Assembly: GCF_007565055.1 (NCBI RefSeq)
Contig: NC_044549.1
Location: 69,530,882-69,594,881 of the forward strand
DNA from: Rhinopithecus roxellana
Taxonomy: Eukaryota > Chordata > Mammalia > Primates > Cercopithecidae
Length of the DNA: 64,000 nt
Direction: 5' to 3'
The notes under the pieces are model-generated. The model had not been told where the DNA came from. It worked only from the letters and a program-made list of their open reading frames with translations, and searched no databases. The translations under genes were made by a program, and so were the position numbers. The first letter of the stretch is position 1. The number at the start of each line of letters is the position of its first letter. Below, piece by piece: positions 35,008 through 46,166 of this stretch.

Positions 35008-35310
35008 CTTTTTTTTTTCTTCTTTTTGAGACAGAGTCTCACTGTGTCACCCAGGCTGGAGTGCAGTGGCATGATCTCGACTCACTGCAACCTCCACCTC
35101 CTGGGTTCAAGCAATTATTGTGTCTCAGCCTCCCACGTGGCTGGGACTACAGGAGTGCACCACCACACCTGGCTAATGCTTTGTATTATTAGTAGAGACA
35201 GGGTTTTGTCATGTTGCCCAGGCTGGTCTTGAATGCCTGAGCTCAAGCAATCCACCCTTCTTGGCCTCACAAAATGCTGGAATTATAGGTGTGAGCCACT
35301 GCACCCAGCC
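35008..35310 (-). mobile_element. Alu SINE with 16-bp TSD, inserted in L1
   Basis: The inverted Alu runs from an interrupted poly-T tract to GCACCCAGCC. Perfect target-site duplications TGAATTCTTCCTTTCC flank it at 34992-35007 and 35311-35326. Both copies fit L1 ORF2 sequence, so the element landed in the pre-existing L1. Older Alu class by divergence. Confidence 0.96.
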
Positions 35311-37059
35311 TGAATTCTTCCTTTCCAGTTTGGATGCCCTTCACGTTTTTCTCGTCTCATTGCTCTAGCTAGGACTTCCAGTATTATGTTGAATAATATT
35401 GGTGACAATGGGCATCCTTGTCATGTTCCAGATGTTAGAGAAAAGGCTTTCACTTTTTCCCCATTCAGTATGATACCAGCTATGGGTCTGTCATATATGG
35501 CTTTTATTATAGTGAGGTATATTCCTTCTATACCCTGTTATTTTAGGGTTTTTATCATAAAGCAATGTTGAATTTTATCAAATGCTTTTTCATCAATTGA
35601 AATGATCATATGGTTTTTATCTGTCATTCTGATGATATGATATATCACATCAATTGATTTGCATATGAACCATCCTTTTATCCCAGGGATAAATCCCACC
35701 TGGTGATGGTGAATGAGCATTCTGATGTACTGTTAAATTCAGTTTGCTAGTATTTTATTGAGGATGTTTGCATCAATATTCACCAGAGATATTGGCCTGT
35801 AGTTTTCTTTTTTGATTTGTCTTTATCTGGTTTTGGTATCAGGGTAATATTGGCCTCACAGGATGAGTCTGGAAGTATTCTTTCCTCCTCTATTTTTCCG
35901 AATAGTTTGAGTAGAACTGGTATTAGTTCTTGTTTGGTAAAATTCAGCCTTGAAGCCCTGATGTCCTGGACTTTTCTTTACTAGGGGACTTTTTATTAAT
36001 ATTATGGCTTTGACCTCATTACTTGTTACTTGGTCTGTTCTGATTTTGGATTTCGTCTTGACTCAATTTTGGTAGGCTGTATGTGGCTAGGAATTTGCGC
36101 ATTTCTTCTAGATTTTCCAATTTATTGGCATATAGTTGCACATAGTAGCTACAATAATCCTTTGAATTTCTGCAGTATCAGCTAGAATGTCTCCTTCTTC
36201 ATTTCTGATTTTATTTAATTGGATCTTCTCTTTTTTCTCTTAGTCTAGCTAAAGGTTTATCAATTTTGTTTAACTTTTCAAAAAAAAAACAACTTTTTGT
36301 TCCATTGATCTTTTGTATTGTTTTCCTCAATTCAATTTCATTTATTTCTGCTCTGATCTTTATTATTTCCTTTCTTCTACTAATTTTGGGCTGGGTTTAT
36401 TCTGGCTTTTCTGGTTCTTTAAGATGCATCGTTAGGTTGTCTATTTGAAATTTTCCCTCTTTTTTGATATAGGCATTTATAGTTATAAAATTCTATCTTA
36501 CTATTGCTTTTGCTATATTCCATAGGTTTTGCTATGTTGTGTTTCATTATCATTTGTTTCAAGAAAATTTTTAATTTCCTTATTAATTTCTTCATTGACC
36601 CACTGGTCATTCAGGAGCACATATTTTAACTTCCATGTATTTCTATATTTTCCAAAACTCCTCTTGTTATTAATTTCTAGTTTTATTCCATTGTAGTCAG
36701 AGAAGATACTTTATATTATTTCAATTTTTTGAATGTTTTAAGACTTGTTTTGTGAGGTGACATATGGTCTATCCTTGAGAATAACCCATGTGCTGAGGAA
36801 AAGAATGTGCATTCTGCAGCTGTTGGATGAAATGTTCTGTAAATATCTATTAGATCCATTTGGTGTATGGTGCAGATTAAATCTGCTGTTTCTTTGTTGT
36901 TTTCCTGTCTGGAACACTGGTGTAATGCTGCAAGTGGGGTGTTGAAGTCTCTAGTTATTATTGTATTGGGGCCTATCGGTCTCTTTAGCTCTAATATCTC
37001 CTTCATATATTTGGGTGCATCAGTGTTAGGTGCATATATATTTAAAATTGTTATATCCC

Positions 37060-37629
37060 TGTGATGGTTAATATTGTCAACTTGATTGGATTGAAGGCTG
37101 CAAAGTATTGTTTCTGGATGTATCTGGGTGTTTGTAGGTGTTGCCTGAAGAGATTAACATCAGTGGACTGGGAGACAAACACCCACCCTCAAGAAGAGCC
37201 ATCCACAATATGGGTGGGCACCATCCAATCAGCTGCCAGCATGGGTAGAAAAAGCAGGCAGAAGAAGGTGGAATTAGCTGACTTGCTGAGTCTTTTAGCC
37301 TTCATCTTTCTCTCATTCTGGATGCTTGCTGCTCTCAAACATCAGACTCCAAGTTCTTTGGCTTTTGGACTCTTGGACTTACACCAGTAGTTTGCCAGCA
37401 GTTCTCAGGACTTTGGCCACAGACTGAAAGCTACACTGTCAGCTTCTCTACTTTTGAGATTTTGGGACTCAGACTGAGCCACTACTGGCTTTCTTACTCC
37501 TCAACTTGCAGACAGCCTGTCATGGGACTTCATCTTGCTATTGTGTGAGTCAATTCTCCTTAACAAACTCCCTTTCATTTATACATATATCCTTTAGTTC
37601 TGTTCCTCTAGAGAACCCTGACTAATAGA
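37060..37629 (+). mobile_element. MLT2A2 solo LTR inserted in L1
   Basis: It begins TGTGATGGTTAATATTGTCA and ends CCTGACTAATAGA, about 570 bp. Landmarks: TGCCTGAAGAGATTAACATC, GGGCACCATCCAATCAGCTG, ACACCAGTAGTTTGCCAGCA, GGACTCAGACTGAGCCACTA and TTAACAAACTCCC near the polyadenylation site (an AATAAA variant lost by mutation). Flanks ATCCC (37055-37059) and ATCCT (37630-37634) fit an imperfect 5-bp duplication as expected for ERVL integration. The interrupted L1 sequence rejoins across it. No internal genes. Confidence 0.92.
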
Positions 37630-38559
37630 ATCCTCTTGCTGAATTGACCTCTTTGTCATTTTACAGTGACCTTCTTTGTATCATCTTACAGTTCCTATCT
37701 TGAAATCTATTTTGTCTGATATAAGTATAGCAACTCCTACTCATTTGATTTCTATTGGCATGGAATATCATTTCTCATCCCTTTGTTTTTAGTCTGTGTG
37801 TCATTATAGGTGAAGTGTGTTTCTTGAAGGCAACAGACAACTAGGTATTGTTTTTTTCACCCATTCAGCCAGTCTATGACTTTTGACTGGAAAGTTTAGT
37901 CCATTTACCTTCAATGTTATTATTGACAAATAAGAACTTACTCCTGCCGTTTTGTTATTTGTCTTCTGTTTGTTTTGTGCTGTTCTCTTCTTTCTTTCAT
38001 TCCTGATTTTGTGAAGATGATTTTCTCTAATAATATGATTTAGTTCCTTGCCTTTTATTTTTTGTGTATTCATTGTATGTTTTTTGGTTTGAGGCTGCCA
38101 TGAGGTTTGCAAATACTATTTTATAATCCATTTTTTTAACCTGATAACAATTTAACAGTATTTGCATAAACAAACAAGAAAAAGAAACTAATAAAACTTG
38201 CTTTAACTTTGTCCTCCCATGTTTTAACTTTCTATTGTTTCTATTTATATCTTGTTATACTGACTATGTCTTAAAAAGTTGTTGTAGTTGTTATTTTTGA
38301 TTGGTTCATTGTTTAGTCTTTCTACTTGGTACAAGTATAGTTTACATACCACAATTACAGAATTATAATATTCTGCATTTTTCTGTGTACTCTCTATTAC
38401 CAGTAAGTTTTGTACCTTCAGATGATTATCTATTATTCATTAATATCCTTTTCTATTTGATTGAAGTACTCCCTTTAGCATTCCTTGTAGGGTGGTTGTG
38501 GTATTAATGAACTCTCTCAATTTTGTTTGTCAGGGAAAAACTTTTCTTTCTCCTTCATG

Positions 38560-39350
38560 TTTGAAGGACATTTTTACCAGATATACTATTCTGGGGTTAA
38601 AGGTTTTTCCCCTTCAGCATTTTGAATACGTCATGCCACTGTCTCCTGGCCTATAAGGTTTCCACTGAAAAGTTTGCTGCCAGACATATTGGAGCTCCGT
38701 AGTATGTTGTTTCTTTCTCTCACTGCTTTTAGGATCCTTTCTTTATCCTTGACCTTTGGGAGTTTGATTATAAAATGCCTCGAGGTACTCTTCTTTGGGT
38801 TAAATCTGCTTGGTGTTTAACCTTCTTGTACCAGGATATTGATATTTTCCTCTAAGTTTGGAAAGTTCTCATTATTATCCCTTTGAATAAACTTTCTACC
38901 CCTGTTTTTCTAACTCCTCTTTAAGGCCAATAACTCTTAGATTTTCCCTTTTGAGGCTATTTTCTAGATCCTGTAGGTGTGCTTCATTGTTTTCTATTCT
39001 TTTTTTCTTTTGTCTCTTCTGACTGTGTATTTCAATTAGCCTGTCTTCAAGCTCACTAATTTTCTTCTGTTTGATTAACTCCGCTATTAAAGGACTCTGA
39101 TGCATTCTTCAGTATGCCAATAGCATTTTTCATCTCCAGAATTTCTGCTTGATTCTTTTAAATTATTTCAACATCTTTGTTAAATTTATCTGATAGAATT
39201 CTGAATTCCTTCTCTGTGTTATCTCGAATTTCTCTGAGTTTCTTTAACATGAGTATTTTGAATTCTCTACCTGAAAGGTCACATATCTCTGTTTCTCCAG
39301 GATTGGTCCCTGGTGCCTTACTGAGTTCATTTGGTGTGGTCAAATTTTCC
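38560..39350 (-). pseudogene. L1 ORF1 pseudogene (L1PB/L1MA)
   Basis: Minus-strand fragments at 39158-39343 (GREFKILMLKKLREIRDNTE, the N-terminal and early coiled-coil region) and 38896-39105 (ENLRVIGLKEELEKQG, the hinge leading into the RRM). The plus strand around 38580-38760 still contains the inverted C-terminal part (CACTGTCTCCTGGCCTATAA). Frameshifted and stop-ridden. Confidence 0.82.
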
Positions 39351-39560
39351 TAGATGGTGTTGATGCTAGTAGATGTTCTTCATTGTCTGGGCATTGAAGA
39401 GCTCAGTATTTATTGTAGTATGCACTATCTGGGCTTATTTGTAGCTGTCCTTTCCAGATATTTGAAAGAACGTGGATGTTGTGATCTAAGTTGTTTCTGC
39501 TTTCAGGGGCACCCTAAGTCTAGTAACACTGTGGTTCTTAAAAGATGTCTTAAAACTTAA

Positions 39561-40355
39561 TAAGAAAACATACACACAAAATCCCAACCTTAAAATGTGC
39601 AAAAGACCTGAACAGAGACCTCACCAGAGAAGATATACAGATGGCAAATAAGCATATGAGAGGATGCTCAACGTCATATATTATTAGGTTATTGTAAATT
39701 AAAATGACAATGAGATACTACCACATATCTAATAGAATGGCCAAAATCCAAAACACTGACATTGCTAAATACTCATGAGCATGTGGAACAACAAGAACTC
39801 TCATTCGTTGCTTGTAGGAACACAAAATGGTACAGCCACTTTGGAATACAATCTGTCAGTGTCTTTCAAAACTAAACACACTCTCAAATGTAACAACATG
39901 GATGAACCTGAAGGACATTTTGCTAAGTGAAATAAATCGCATACAGGCAGACAAATACTGCATTAACTCACTCATATTTGAAATCTAAAAAGGTTGAACT
40001 CATAGAAGTAGAGAGTCAAACGATGATTACCAGAGGCTAGGAGGCTGAGGAGGGAGGAAATGGGAGATGGTGATCAAAGAGTACAAAGTTTCAGACAGAC
40101 AGGAGCAATAGGTTTTGAGATCTATTGCATGGCAGGGTGACTATAGTCAATAATAATGTACTGTATATTTCTAAATAACTAAAAGTAAATTTCAAATGCT
40201 TCAACATAAAAAATGGTAGGTAAGTGACATGATTGCTATGCTGATTAGCTTGATGTAATCTTTTTACACTGTATAAATCTATCAAATCATCACATTGGAA
40301 TCCACAAATGTATATAATTACACTTTGTCAATTAAAAGTAATATTATTAAAATGT
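39561..40355 (+). mobile_element. L1MA/L1MB 3' end fragment
   Basis: Sense-strand L1 from the ORF2 C-terminal region (CAAAAGACCTGAACAGAGAC near 39600) through the 3' UTR: ACAACATGGATGAACCTGAA, GAACTCATAGAAGTAGAGAG, GATTACCAGAGGCTAGGAGG, and a 3' end ATATAATTACACTTTGTCAA TTAAAAG. Truncated at the 5' side and carrying internal deletions. Confidence 0.8.
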
Positions 40356-40357
40356 TT

Positions 40358-40792
40358 AAAACCTAATATACTTTTATGATACAATCCAGCAATCATGATC
40401 CTTGGTATTTATCCAAATAAGTTGAAAACTTACGTGCACACAAAAACCAGAACATGGCTATTTATAGCAGCTTTATTCATAATCGCCAGCAACCAAAACG
40501 TCCTTCGATGGGTAAATGGATAAATTGTAGTAGATACAGACAATGAGATGTTACTCAGTAATAAAAAACAATAAGCTATCAAGCTAGTGAAAAGATATTG
40601 AGGAAACTTAAATGCATATTACTAAGTGAAAGATGCCAATCTGAAAGGGATACATACTGTATGATTCCAACTATATGACATTCTGGAAAAAGCAAAACTA
40701 TGGAGGCAGTAAAAAGATCACTGGTTGCCAGGATTTAGGAGGGAGGGAGGAATGAATAGGTGATAGATGGAGCATGGAAAATTCTTTTTTCT

Positions 40793-40827
<35 letters not shown>

Positions 40828-41440
40828 GAGACAGGGTCTTGCTCTGTCACCCACGTTGGAGTGCAGTGGTGCAATCTGGGCTCACTGCAACCTCCACCTT
40901 TCAAGTTCAAGTGATTCTCCTGGCTCAGCCTCCTGAATAGCTGAGAATACAGGTGTCTGCCACCACACCCAGCTACTTTTTGTATTTTTATAGTACAGAT
41001 GGGATTTCACCATGTTGGCTAGGCTGGTCTCAAACTCCTGACCTCAAGTGATCCACCAACCTTTGCCTCCTAAAGTGCTGGGATTATAGGCATGAGCCAC
41101 CATGCCCACCTGAGCACAGATAATTTGTAGGGCACTGAAAATACTCTGTATGATAGAATAATGGTGGATACATGTCATCAGATATTTATGCAAAATGATA
41201 GAATGTACAATACTAAAAGTGAACCCTAATGTATACTATAAACTTTGGGTGATAATATGTCAATGTAGGTTCATCAATTGCAACAAATGTACCACTCTGG
41301 TACAGGATATTGATAATGGGGAAGGCTATGTATGTGGGAGTAGTGGAAAAGTAGATGGAAAATCTATAACCTTCCTCTCAATTTGGTGGTGAAACTAGAA
41401 TTGAGCTAAAAACTAAAGCTTATTTTAAAAAAATAACTGA
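40358..41440 (+). mobile_element. Old L1M (MC/ME-type) 3' end, split by Alu
   Basis: ORF2 C-terminal remnant (CATGGCTATTTATAGCAGCT, then CCTTCGATGGGTAAATGGAT) followed by a 3' UTR: GCAAAACTATGGAGGCAGTA, TCACTGGTTGCCAGGATTTA, and after the Alu, TGGTGGATACATGTCATCAG and GACTCTGG-like CCACTCTGGTACAGGATATT. The Alu at 40784-41111 interrupts the 3' UTR. Confidence 0.75.
40784..41111 (-). mobile_element. Alu SINE with imperfect TSD
   Basis: Inverted Alu with a long interrupted poly-T tract (40784-40827). Flanks GAGCATGGAAAATT (40770-40783) and GAGCACAGATAATT (41112-41125) form a 14-bp target-site duplication with three differences, indicating an old insertion. Confidence 0.92.
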
Positions 41441-41982
41441 GACATATTAAAGAAAAAGTAATTAAATGGAAGGCTATACAATGTTTGTGAACTATTAATA
41501 GAAAACTCAATATTGTAAAAATGACAATTATCCCTATTGCATCAGCATCATGCAATATGCTGATTGCAATGATGATCAGCATCATTACAATCAAAATTCT
41601 AGCTAGTATTTTAAAAATATAAATTGATAGACTACTTGTAAAATGTATATACAAATGCAAAAGGCCATGAATATCCAGGAATAACCTGAAAAAGAACAAA
41701 GCTAGAGGACTTATGCTACCAGATAAGAAGACCTATTCAAAACTATAATAATTAAGATAGAATGTTTTGCCTAAGGATAGACAAATATATAAATGGAATA
41801 AAATCAAAATCATCTTACACTCATATGACCACTTAATTTAACTGTAATCTAAATATTAAAGTAATACCACAAATTTCTAGGAGATATCATAGGAAAATAT
41901 TTTTATGACTTGAGTAGACAAAGATTTTTTAAGCAGAACAGTAGACACTAACCGTAATGAGAAGGACTGATGAACTGGATTA
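41441..41982 (+). pseudogene. Old L1M ORF2 C-terminal remnant (first segment)
   Basis: Translation-level similarity to late ORF2: ATTCTAGCTAGTATTTTAAA, ATATCCAGGAATAACCTGAA, GGACTTATGCTACCAGATAA (the LPDFK-type block), AAACTATAATAATTAAGATA, and at 41875 TTTCTAGGAGATATCATAGG. Stops throughout. Interrupted at 41983 by Tigger2. A quasi-palindromic run lies at 41535-41605. Confidence 0.65.
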
Positions 41983-43329
41983 CAGTTGACCTTTGACTAA
42001 CAAGGGTTCGAACTGTGCAGGCACATTTATATGCACAGTTTTTCAATAAATGTATTGGAAAATTTTTTGGAGATTTGCCACAATTATAAAAAACTCACAG
42101 ATGAACCACGTAGCATAGTCCAAAAATATCAAAAGAAACAAAGAAACAGTTATGTATGTCATGAATGCACAAAATATATGTAGATTCTAATCTGTTTTAT
42201 AATTTAATACCATAAAATATATGCAAATCTATTATAAAAAGTTAAAATTATCAAAACTTAGGTATACAAACACAAGACCTTACATGGCAGTATTCATAGT
42301 TGAGAGAAATGTAAACAAACATAAAGATACAATATTAAATCATAAATGCATAAAATTAACTGTAGTACATACTGTACTTCTGTAATAATTTTGTAGCTAC
42401 CTCCTGTTGCTGTTCTGCTGAGCTCAAGTGTTGCACATATCTACTTAAAACACACTGTGATGCTAATCATCTCTGCTCAAGCAGTTCCTCTCTCTAGTAA
42501 ATTGTTTATTGCAATAAAAAGTTCTTAGCGATTTTTCACTGTGTTTAGTGCCATACCATAAACCTAGAATAACACCAAAAGGACCCATATGAAATGCCAC
42601 TAGTGATGCTGGAAGTGCTCCCAAAAAGCAGAGAAAAAGTCACAACATTCCAATAAAATGTTGAATTGTTTGATTTGTACCACAGAATGAAGTCTGCAGC
42701 TGTAGTTGCCCACCATGTCAGATAAACAATTCATCTTGTAAACAGACAATGTAAACTCATGATATTGAGCAATATTATACAATACTAAAAATGCATTCTC
42801 TCTTCCTCACGAGTTTTTAAATAACATTTTTCTCTAGCTTACTTTATCATAAGAATACATTATGTAATATACATAACATAAAAAATGTGTGTTAATCAAC
42901 TGTTTATCAGTAAGGTTTCCAGTCAACAGTTGGCTATTCGTAGCTAAGTTTTTGGGTCATCAAAAGTTAAACACTATTTTTTTTTTGAGATGGAGTTTCG
43001 CTTTTGTTGCCCAGGCTGGAGTGCAATGGCGCAATCTCGGCTCACAGCAACCTCTGCCTCCTGGGTGCAAGTGATTCTCCTGCCTCAGCCTCCCAAGTAG
43101 CTGGGATTACAGGTGCGTGCCACCATGCCTGGTTAATTGTTTGTATTTTTAGTAGAAACGGGGTTTCACCATGTTAGCCAGTCTGGTCTTGAACTCCTGA
43201 CCTCAGGTGATCCACCCACCTCAGCCTCCCAAAGTGTTGGGATTACAGGCGTGAACCACCGTGCTGGGCCAAACATGTATTTTTCACCTCATGGAGGTAA
43301 AAACCCCCATGTTGTTCAAGGGTCAATTG
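41983..43329 (+). mobile_element. Tigger2-type DNA transposon (internally deleted), carrying an Alu
   Basis: Terminal inverted repeats CAGTTGACC at 41983 and GGTCAATTG at 43321-43329 are flanked by TA on both sides (41981-41982 and 43330-43331), the pogo/Tigger target duplication. Its ends read AACAAGGGTTCGAACTGTGC and CCCCCATGTTGTTCAAGGGT, as in Tigger2. Minus the inserted Alu the copy is about 1.05 kb against about 2.7 kb for the autonomous element. No transposase frame remains. It sits inside L1M ORF2 sequence. Confidence 0.9.
42976..43270 (-). mobile_element. Alu SINE inside Tigger2
   Basis: Inverted full-length Alu, fairly well preserved (S class by the GGCGTG/CTCAGGTGATCCACCC type sites). 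It splits the Tigger2 3' part, whose terminal inverted repeat resumes after it. A third-level nested insertion. Confidence 0.94.
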
Positions 43330-43331
43330 TA

Positions 43332-43632
43332 CATTAAAATTAAGCACTTCTGGAGATATTTAAAAGGCAAGCCACAGAGTAGAACATGTTATTTGCAGTA
43401 TATGTATACTTTGTATAGATATATTTTTAAATCCTGCAAAATAATAATAAGAAGAAGGTAACTCAATAGAAAAAAATATGGGTACAAAACTTGAACAAGC
43501 ACTTTCCAAAAGAGGATATTCTGAATGGTTGATAAATGTTTGAAAAGGTGCTCAACTTTATTAATTTTTAAGGAAATGCAAATTAATACCACCATAAAAC
43601 ACTGCTGTGTAACTACCAGAATGGCAATATTT
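43332..43632 (+). pseudogene. Old L1M ORF2 remnant (second segment)
   Basis: It continues the host L1M after Tigger2: CACTTTCCAAAAGAGGATAT, AAAGGTGCTCAACTTTATTA, AAATGCAAATTAATACCACC, matching the late ORF2 block (HFSKEDI...MLN...NHREMQIKT). It ends in CAGAATGGCAATATTT (43617-43632), which is duplicated after the next insertion. Confidence 0.75.
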
Positions 43633-44851
43633 ATAAAATAAATACTATTGTATATATTTAAGGTACATAACATGATGATATAAGATATATAGTAAAATGG
43701 TTTCTATAGTGGAACAAATTAACATATCCATCATTGGCCAGGTACGGTGGCTCATGCCTGTAATCCCAGCACTCTGGAGGCTGAGCTGGGTGGATCACCT
43801 GAGGTCAGGAGTTCAAGACCAGCCTGATAAACATGATGAAACCCCGTCTCTACTAAAAATACAAAAAATTAGCCAAGTGTGGTGGCAGGCGCCTGTAGTC
43901 TCAGCTACTTGGGAGGCTGAGGCAGGAGAATCACTTGAACCAGGGAGGCGAAGGTTGCAGTGAGTCAAGATTGCACCATTACATTCCCGCCTAGGCGACA
44001 GAGCGAGACTCTGTCTTAAAAATAACAATAATAACAATAATTCGCCGGGTGTGGTGTCAGGTGCTTGTAGTCCCAGCTACTTGGGAGGCTGAGCTGAGGC
44101 AGGAGAATTACTTTAACCCGGGAAGCAGAGGTTGCAGTGAGCCGCGACTGCACCACACACTCCAGCCTGGGTGACAAGAGCAAAACTATGAAAAAAAAAA
44201 AAATCCATCATCTCACATAGTTACTCTGCTATAATCTCATTTAGCAAAAGTCTTGAATACAATACACTATTATCAGCCATATTCCTCATGTTTTACATTG
44301 GATCTTTTGACTTGTTAATCCATCATATTTATTATTTCACATCCTTTGACCTACATCTCCCCATTTCTCCTCCCAACCCCAACCCTTGTAACTACTGTTT
44401 TATTTTCTATCTCTATATGTTTGACTTTCCTCTGCCGCCCAACCCACCCAGCAGATTCCACATATAAGGGAGAGTATGACATATTTTTCTTTCCATGTCT
44501 GGCTTATTTCACTTAGCATAACATCCTCTAGGTCTGTCCATGTTGTGGGAAATAGCAGAATCTTATCCTGTTTTAAAATTGAATTCTTTATCCATTCATC
44601 CATTGATGGATACTTAGGTTGTTTCTATATCTTGGCTATTGTGAATAGTGCTGCAATGAACTTGGGAGTGCACATATCTTTACAAGATGGTGATTTCATT
44701 TCCTTTGGGTAAATGCTTGGAAGAGGATTGCTGGATCATAAGGTAGTTCTGTTATTAATTCCTTTAAGAACCTCCATACTGTTTCCACAATGGCTGTACC
44801 CATCTACATTCCCACCAACAGTATGCAAGGGTTCCCTTTCCTCCAGACCTT
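43633..44851 (-). mobile_element. 5'-truncated L1MA/MB 3' end inserted in L1M, with 16-bp TSD
   Basis: Inverted L1 3' UTR and ORF2 C-terminus. On the plus strand: TATATATTTAAGGTACATAA, CTACTGTTTTATTTTCTATC, CTTATTTCACTTAGCATAAC, CCATTGATGGATACTTAGGT, ACTGTTTCCACAATGGCTGT and ATTCCCACCAACAGTATGCA. It is bounded by the perfect duplication CAGAATGGCAATATTT at 43617-43632 and 44852-44867, whose sequence belongs to the host L1M. A trimeric Alu is inserted inside it. The minus frame 44400-44603 is an ORF2 C-terminal remnant. Confidence 0.92.
43736..44202 (+). mobile_element. Trimeric Alu (left-right-right) with one TSD
   Basis: A complete dimeric AluS (43736 to about 44018, GGCCAGGTACGGTGGCTCAT onward) is followed by an ACAATAATAACAATAA linker and then a further right-type monomer with its own 'gcaggagaattactttaacc' and GCCTGGGTGACAAGAGC segments, ending in a 13-A tail. 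A single target-site duplication ATCCATCAT flanks the whole unit (43726-43734 and 44203-44211), so all three monomers arrived in one insertion. Confidence 0.9.
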
Positions 44852-44867
44852 CAGAATGGCAATATTT

Positions 44868-45520
44868 AAAGGATTAACGATTCGAAATGTTGATGAAATT
44901 GGGGAAAAACTATAATTTTCATACTGCTGCTAGGAATAAAAATGTGGAAAATTGTTCAGCAGTATTTACAGACACTGGACATATATACTTTATGATCCAA
45001 TAATTTTAATTCTAGGTATTTATCAAACAGAAATATATATGTATTTGTGCAGGATGCATGTGCAGGATGTTCAGAGTAGCACTATCTATATAGCCAAATG
45101 ACATAATGCCCATCAATAATAGAATAAATTATGATGTGTTCATACCATGGAATACCACACAGCAATGAGAATGAAGAAGCTACAGTCACTTGCAACAATA
45201 TGGATAGATCTCACAAATACAACATTAAATGAAGAAAATCATTCATAAAAGCGTACCTAATATATGGTTCCATTAATGTATTGGTCAAAACCAGGAAAAA
45301 CTAATTAGTGATTATAGAAGTCAGGAGAACAGCTGATTCTGGGCATGGTAAGCGAGAGGCATGGCTGAAGACTGGTAGGGCACATTAGGAGGTTTTCAAG
45401 AGTTGATACCGTTTTATTCTGATCTGCATAGTGCTAAAATAGGTATGCTCACTTTGTGAAAATTCACTAGCTATATGCTTGCGCTTTTTAAAATACGTAC
45501 ATTACTTTTGTGCATATGTT
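44868..45520 (+). mobile_element. Old L1M 3' end (third segment)
   Basis: Host L1M after the insertion: GGCAATATTTAAAGGATTAA, AGCAGTATTTACAGACACTG, ACCATGGAATACCACACAGC, then a 3' UTR: GATTCTGGGCATGGTAAGCG, CTTTGTGAAAATTCACTAGC. The element spans 41441-45520 when its nested insertions are removed. No open frame. Confidence 0.75.
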
Positions 45521-46165
45521 ACCTGTGATTACCACAAATAGATTCTACACAAATACATATCTGCACAAATATTTGCATAAAGACAGAAAATAATTCTAAA
45601 CACTATACTGAATCCACAGCTAAAATTAAAAAAAAAAAAAACTTGTTAAATTAGCCATATCCACAATATAAATAAGTGAACAACACTATAAAAGATGCCT
45701 TTAGAAGATTCCTTTTATGTCTGTGTATTATAAACTGTCCATCTGAGGATTCATCCTGGTTTCTTGAATAAAATCATTAAAATAGATTGTCAGCTCTTGT
45801 AGACCTGAAGAAATGTGACCAACTTTCTGAAGGCATAGAAAAGAGAAATGAAAAGAGCCAAAGGCTCTTTCCATTTTGAAAACATAGGCTTTGGGTATAA
45901 AAAACAAAAGTAATACTTGGCTTAGATTGTTATCTATGTTAACTTAATTACAAACTGATCTTTTGTTGTTTTTAATTAAGTGCTATTGTTTTCAATTTTT
46001 TCCTAAAACACGTTTTATTAAATAAGGGAGACTCCCAAAGATACCTACTCTAAAATGCCCTAAGAATGAAAATAATTGGTCTTTATTTATAAAAGAAACT
46101 TTTAAAATAAAAAAATAAGTGACTATTAGGAGATCTGTGATCTTTTCTCATCTTTATCACAATAC
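45521..46165. other. AT-rich unique sequence
   Basis: No gene or repeat family recognised. Confidence 0.4.
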
Positions 46166-46166
46166 A

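Larger units (their letters stand above)
33290..37945 (-). pseudogene. L1 ORF2 pseudogene (L1PB/L1MA), split by Alu and MLT2A2
   Basis: Minus-strand fragments preserve ORF2 order. The EN start lies at 37804-38112 (IITLKVNGLNFPVKSHRLAE). EN middle is at 36716-37006, with TRDFNTPLAALHQCSRQENN and TFFSSAHGLFSRIDHM, so the catalytic D-N and D-H motifs are partly kept. RT region: 35538-35720 (HHHQVGFIPGIKGWF and MIISIDEKAFDKIQ). Post-palm: 34733-34924 (DKFSKVAGYKINIQKSVAFL). The FADD region lies just at the Alu insertion site (plus-strand ATCATATCATCTGCAAACA at 34964-34982). It is non-functional. Confidence 0.85.
32885..39560 (-). mobile_element. Long L1PB/L1MA LINE-1 (minus strand), interrupted twice
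   Basis: The 3' UTR is on the left (TTTTTGTGGATGCATAGTAG, then TATATTTATGGGGTACGTGA), as in L1PB/L1MA 3' ends. ORF2 follows on the minus strand from about 37945 down to 33290, ORF1 from about 39345 to 38560, and a little 5' UTR to 39560. An Alu (35008-35310) and an MLT2A2 LTR (37060-37629) are inserted. Without these the element is about 5.8 kb, nearly full length. Every coding segment is broken. Confidence 0.85.
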
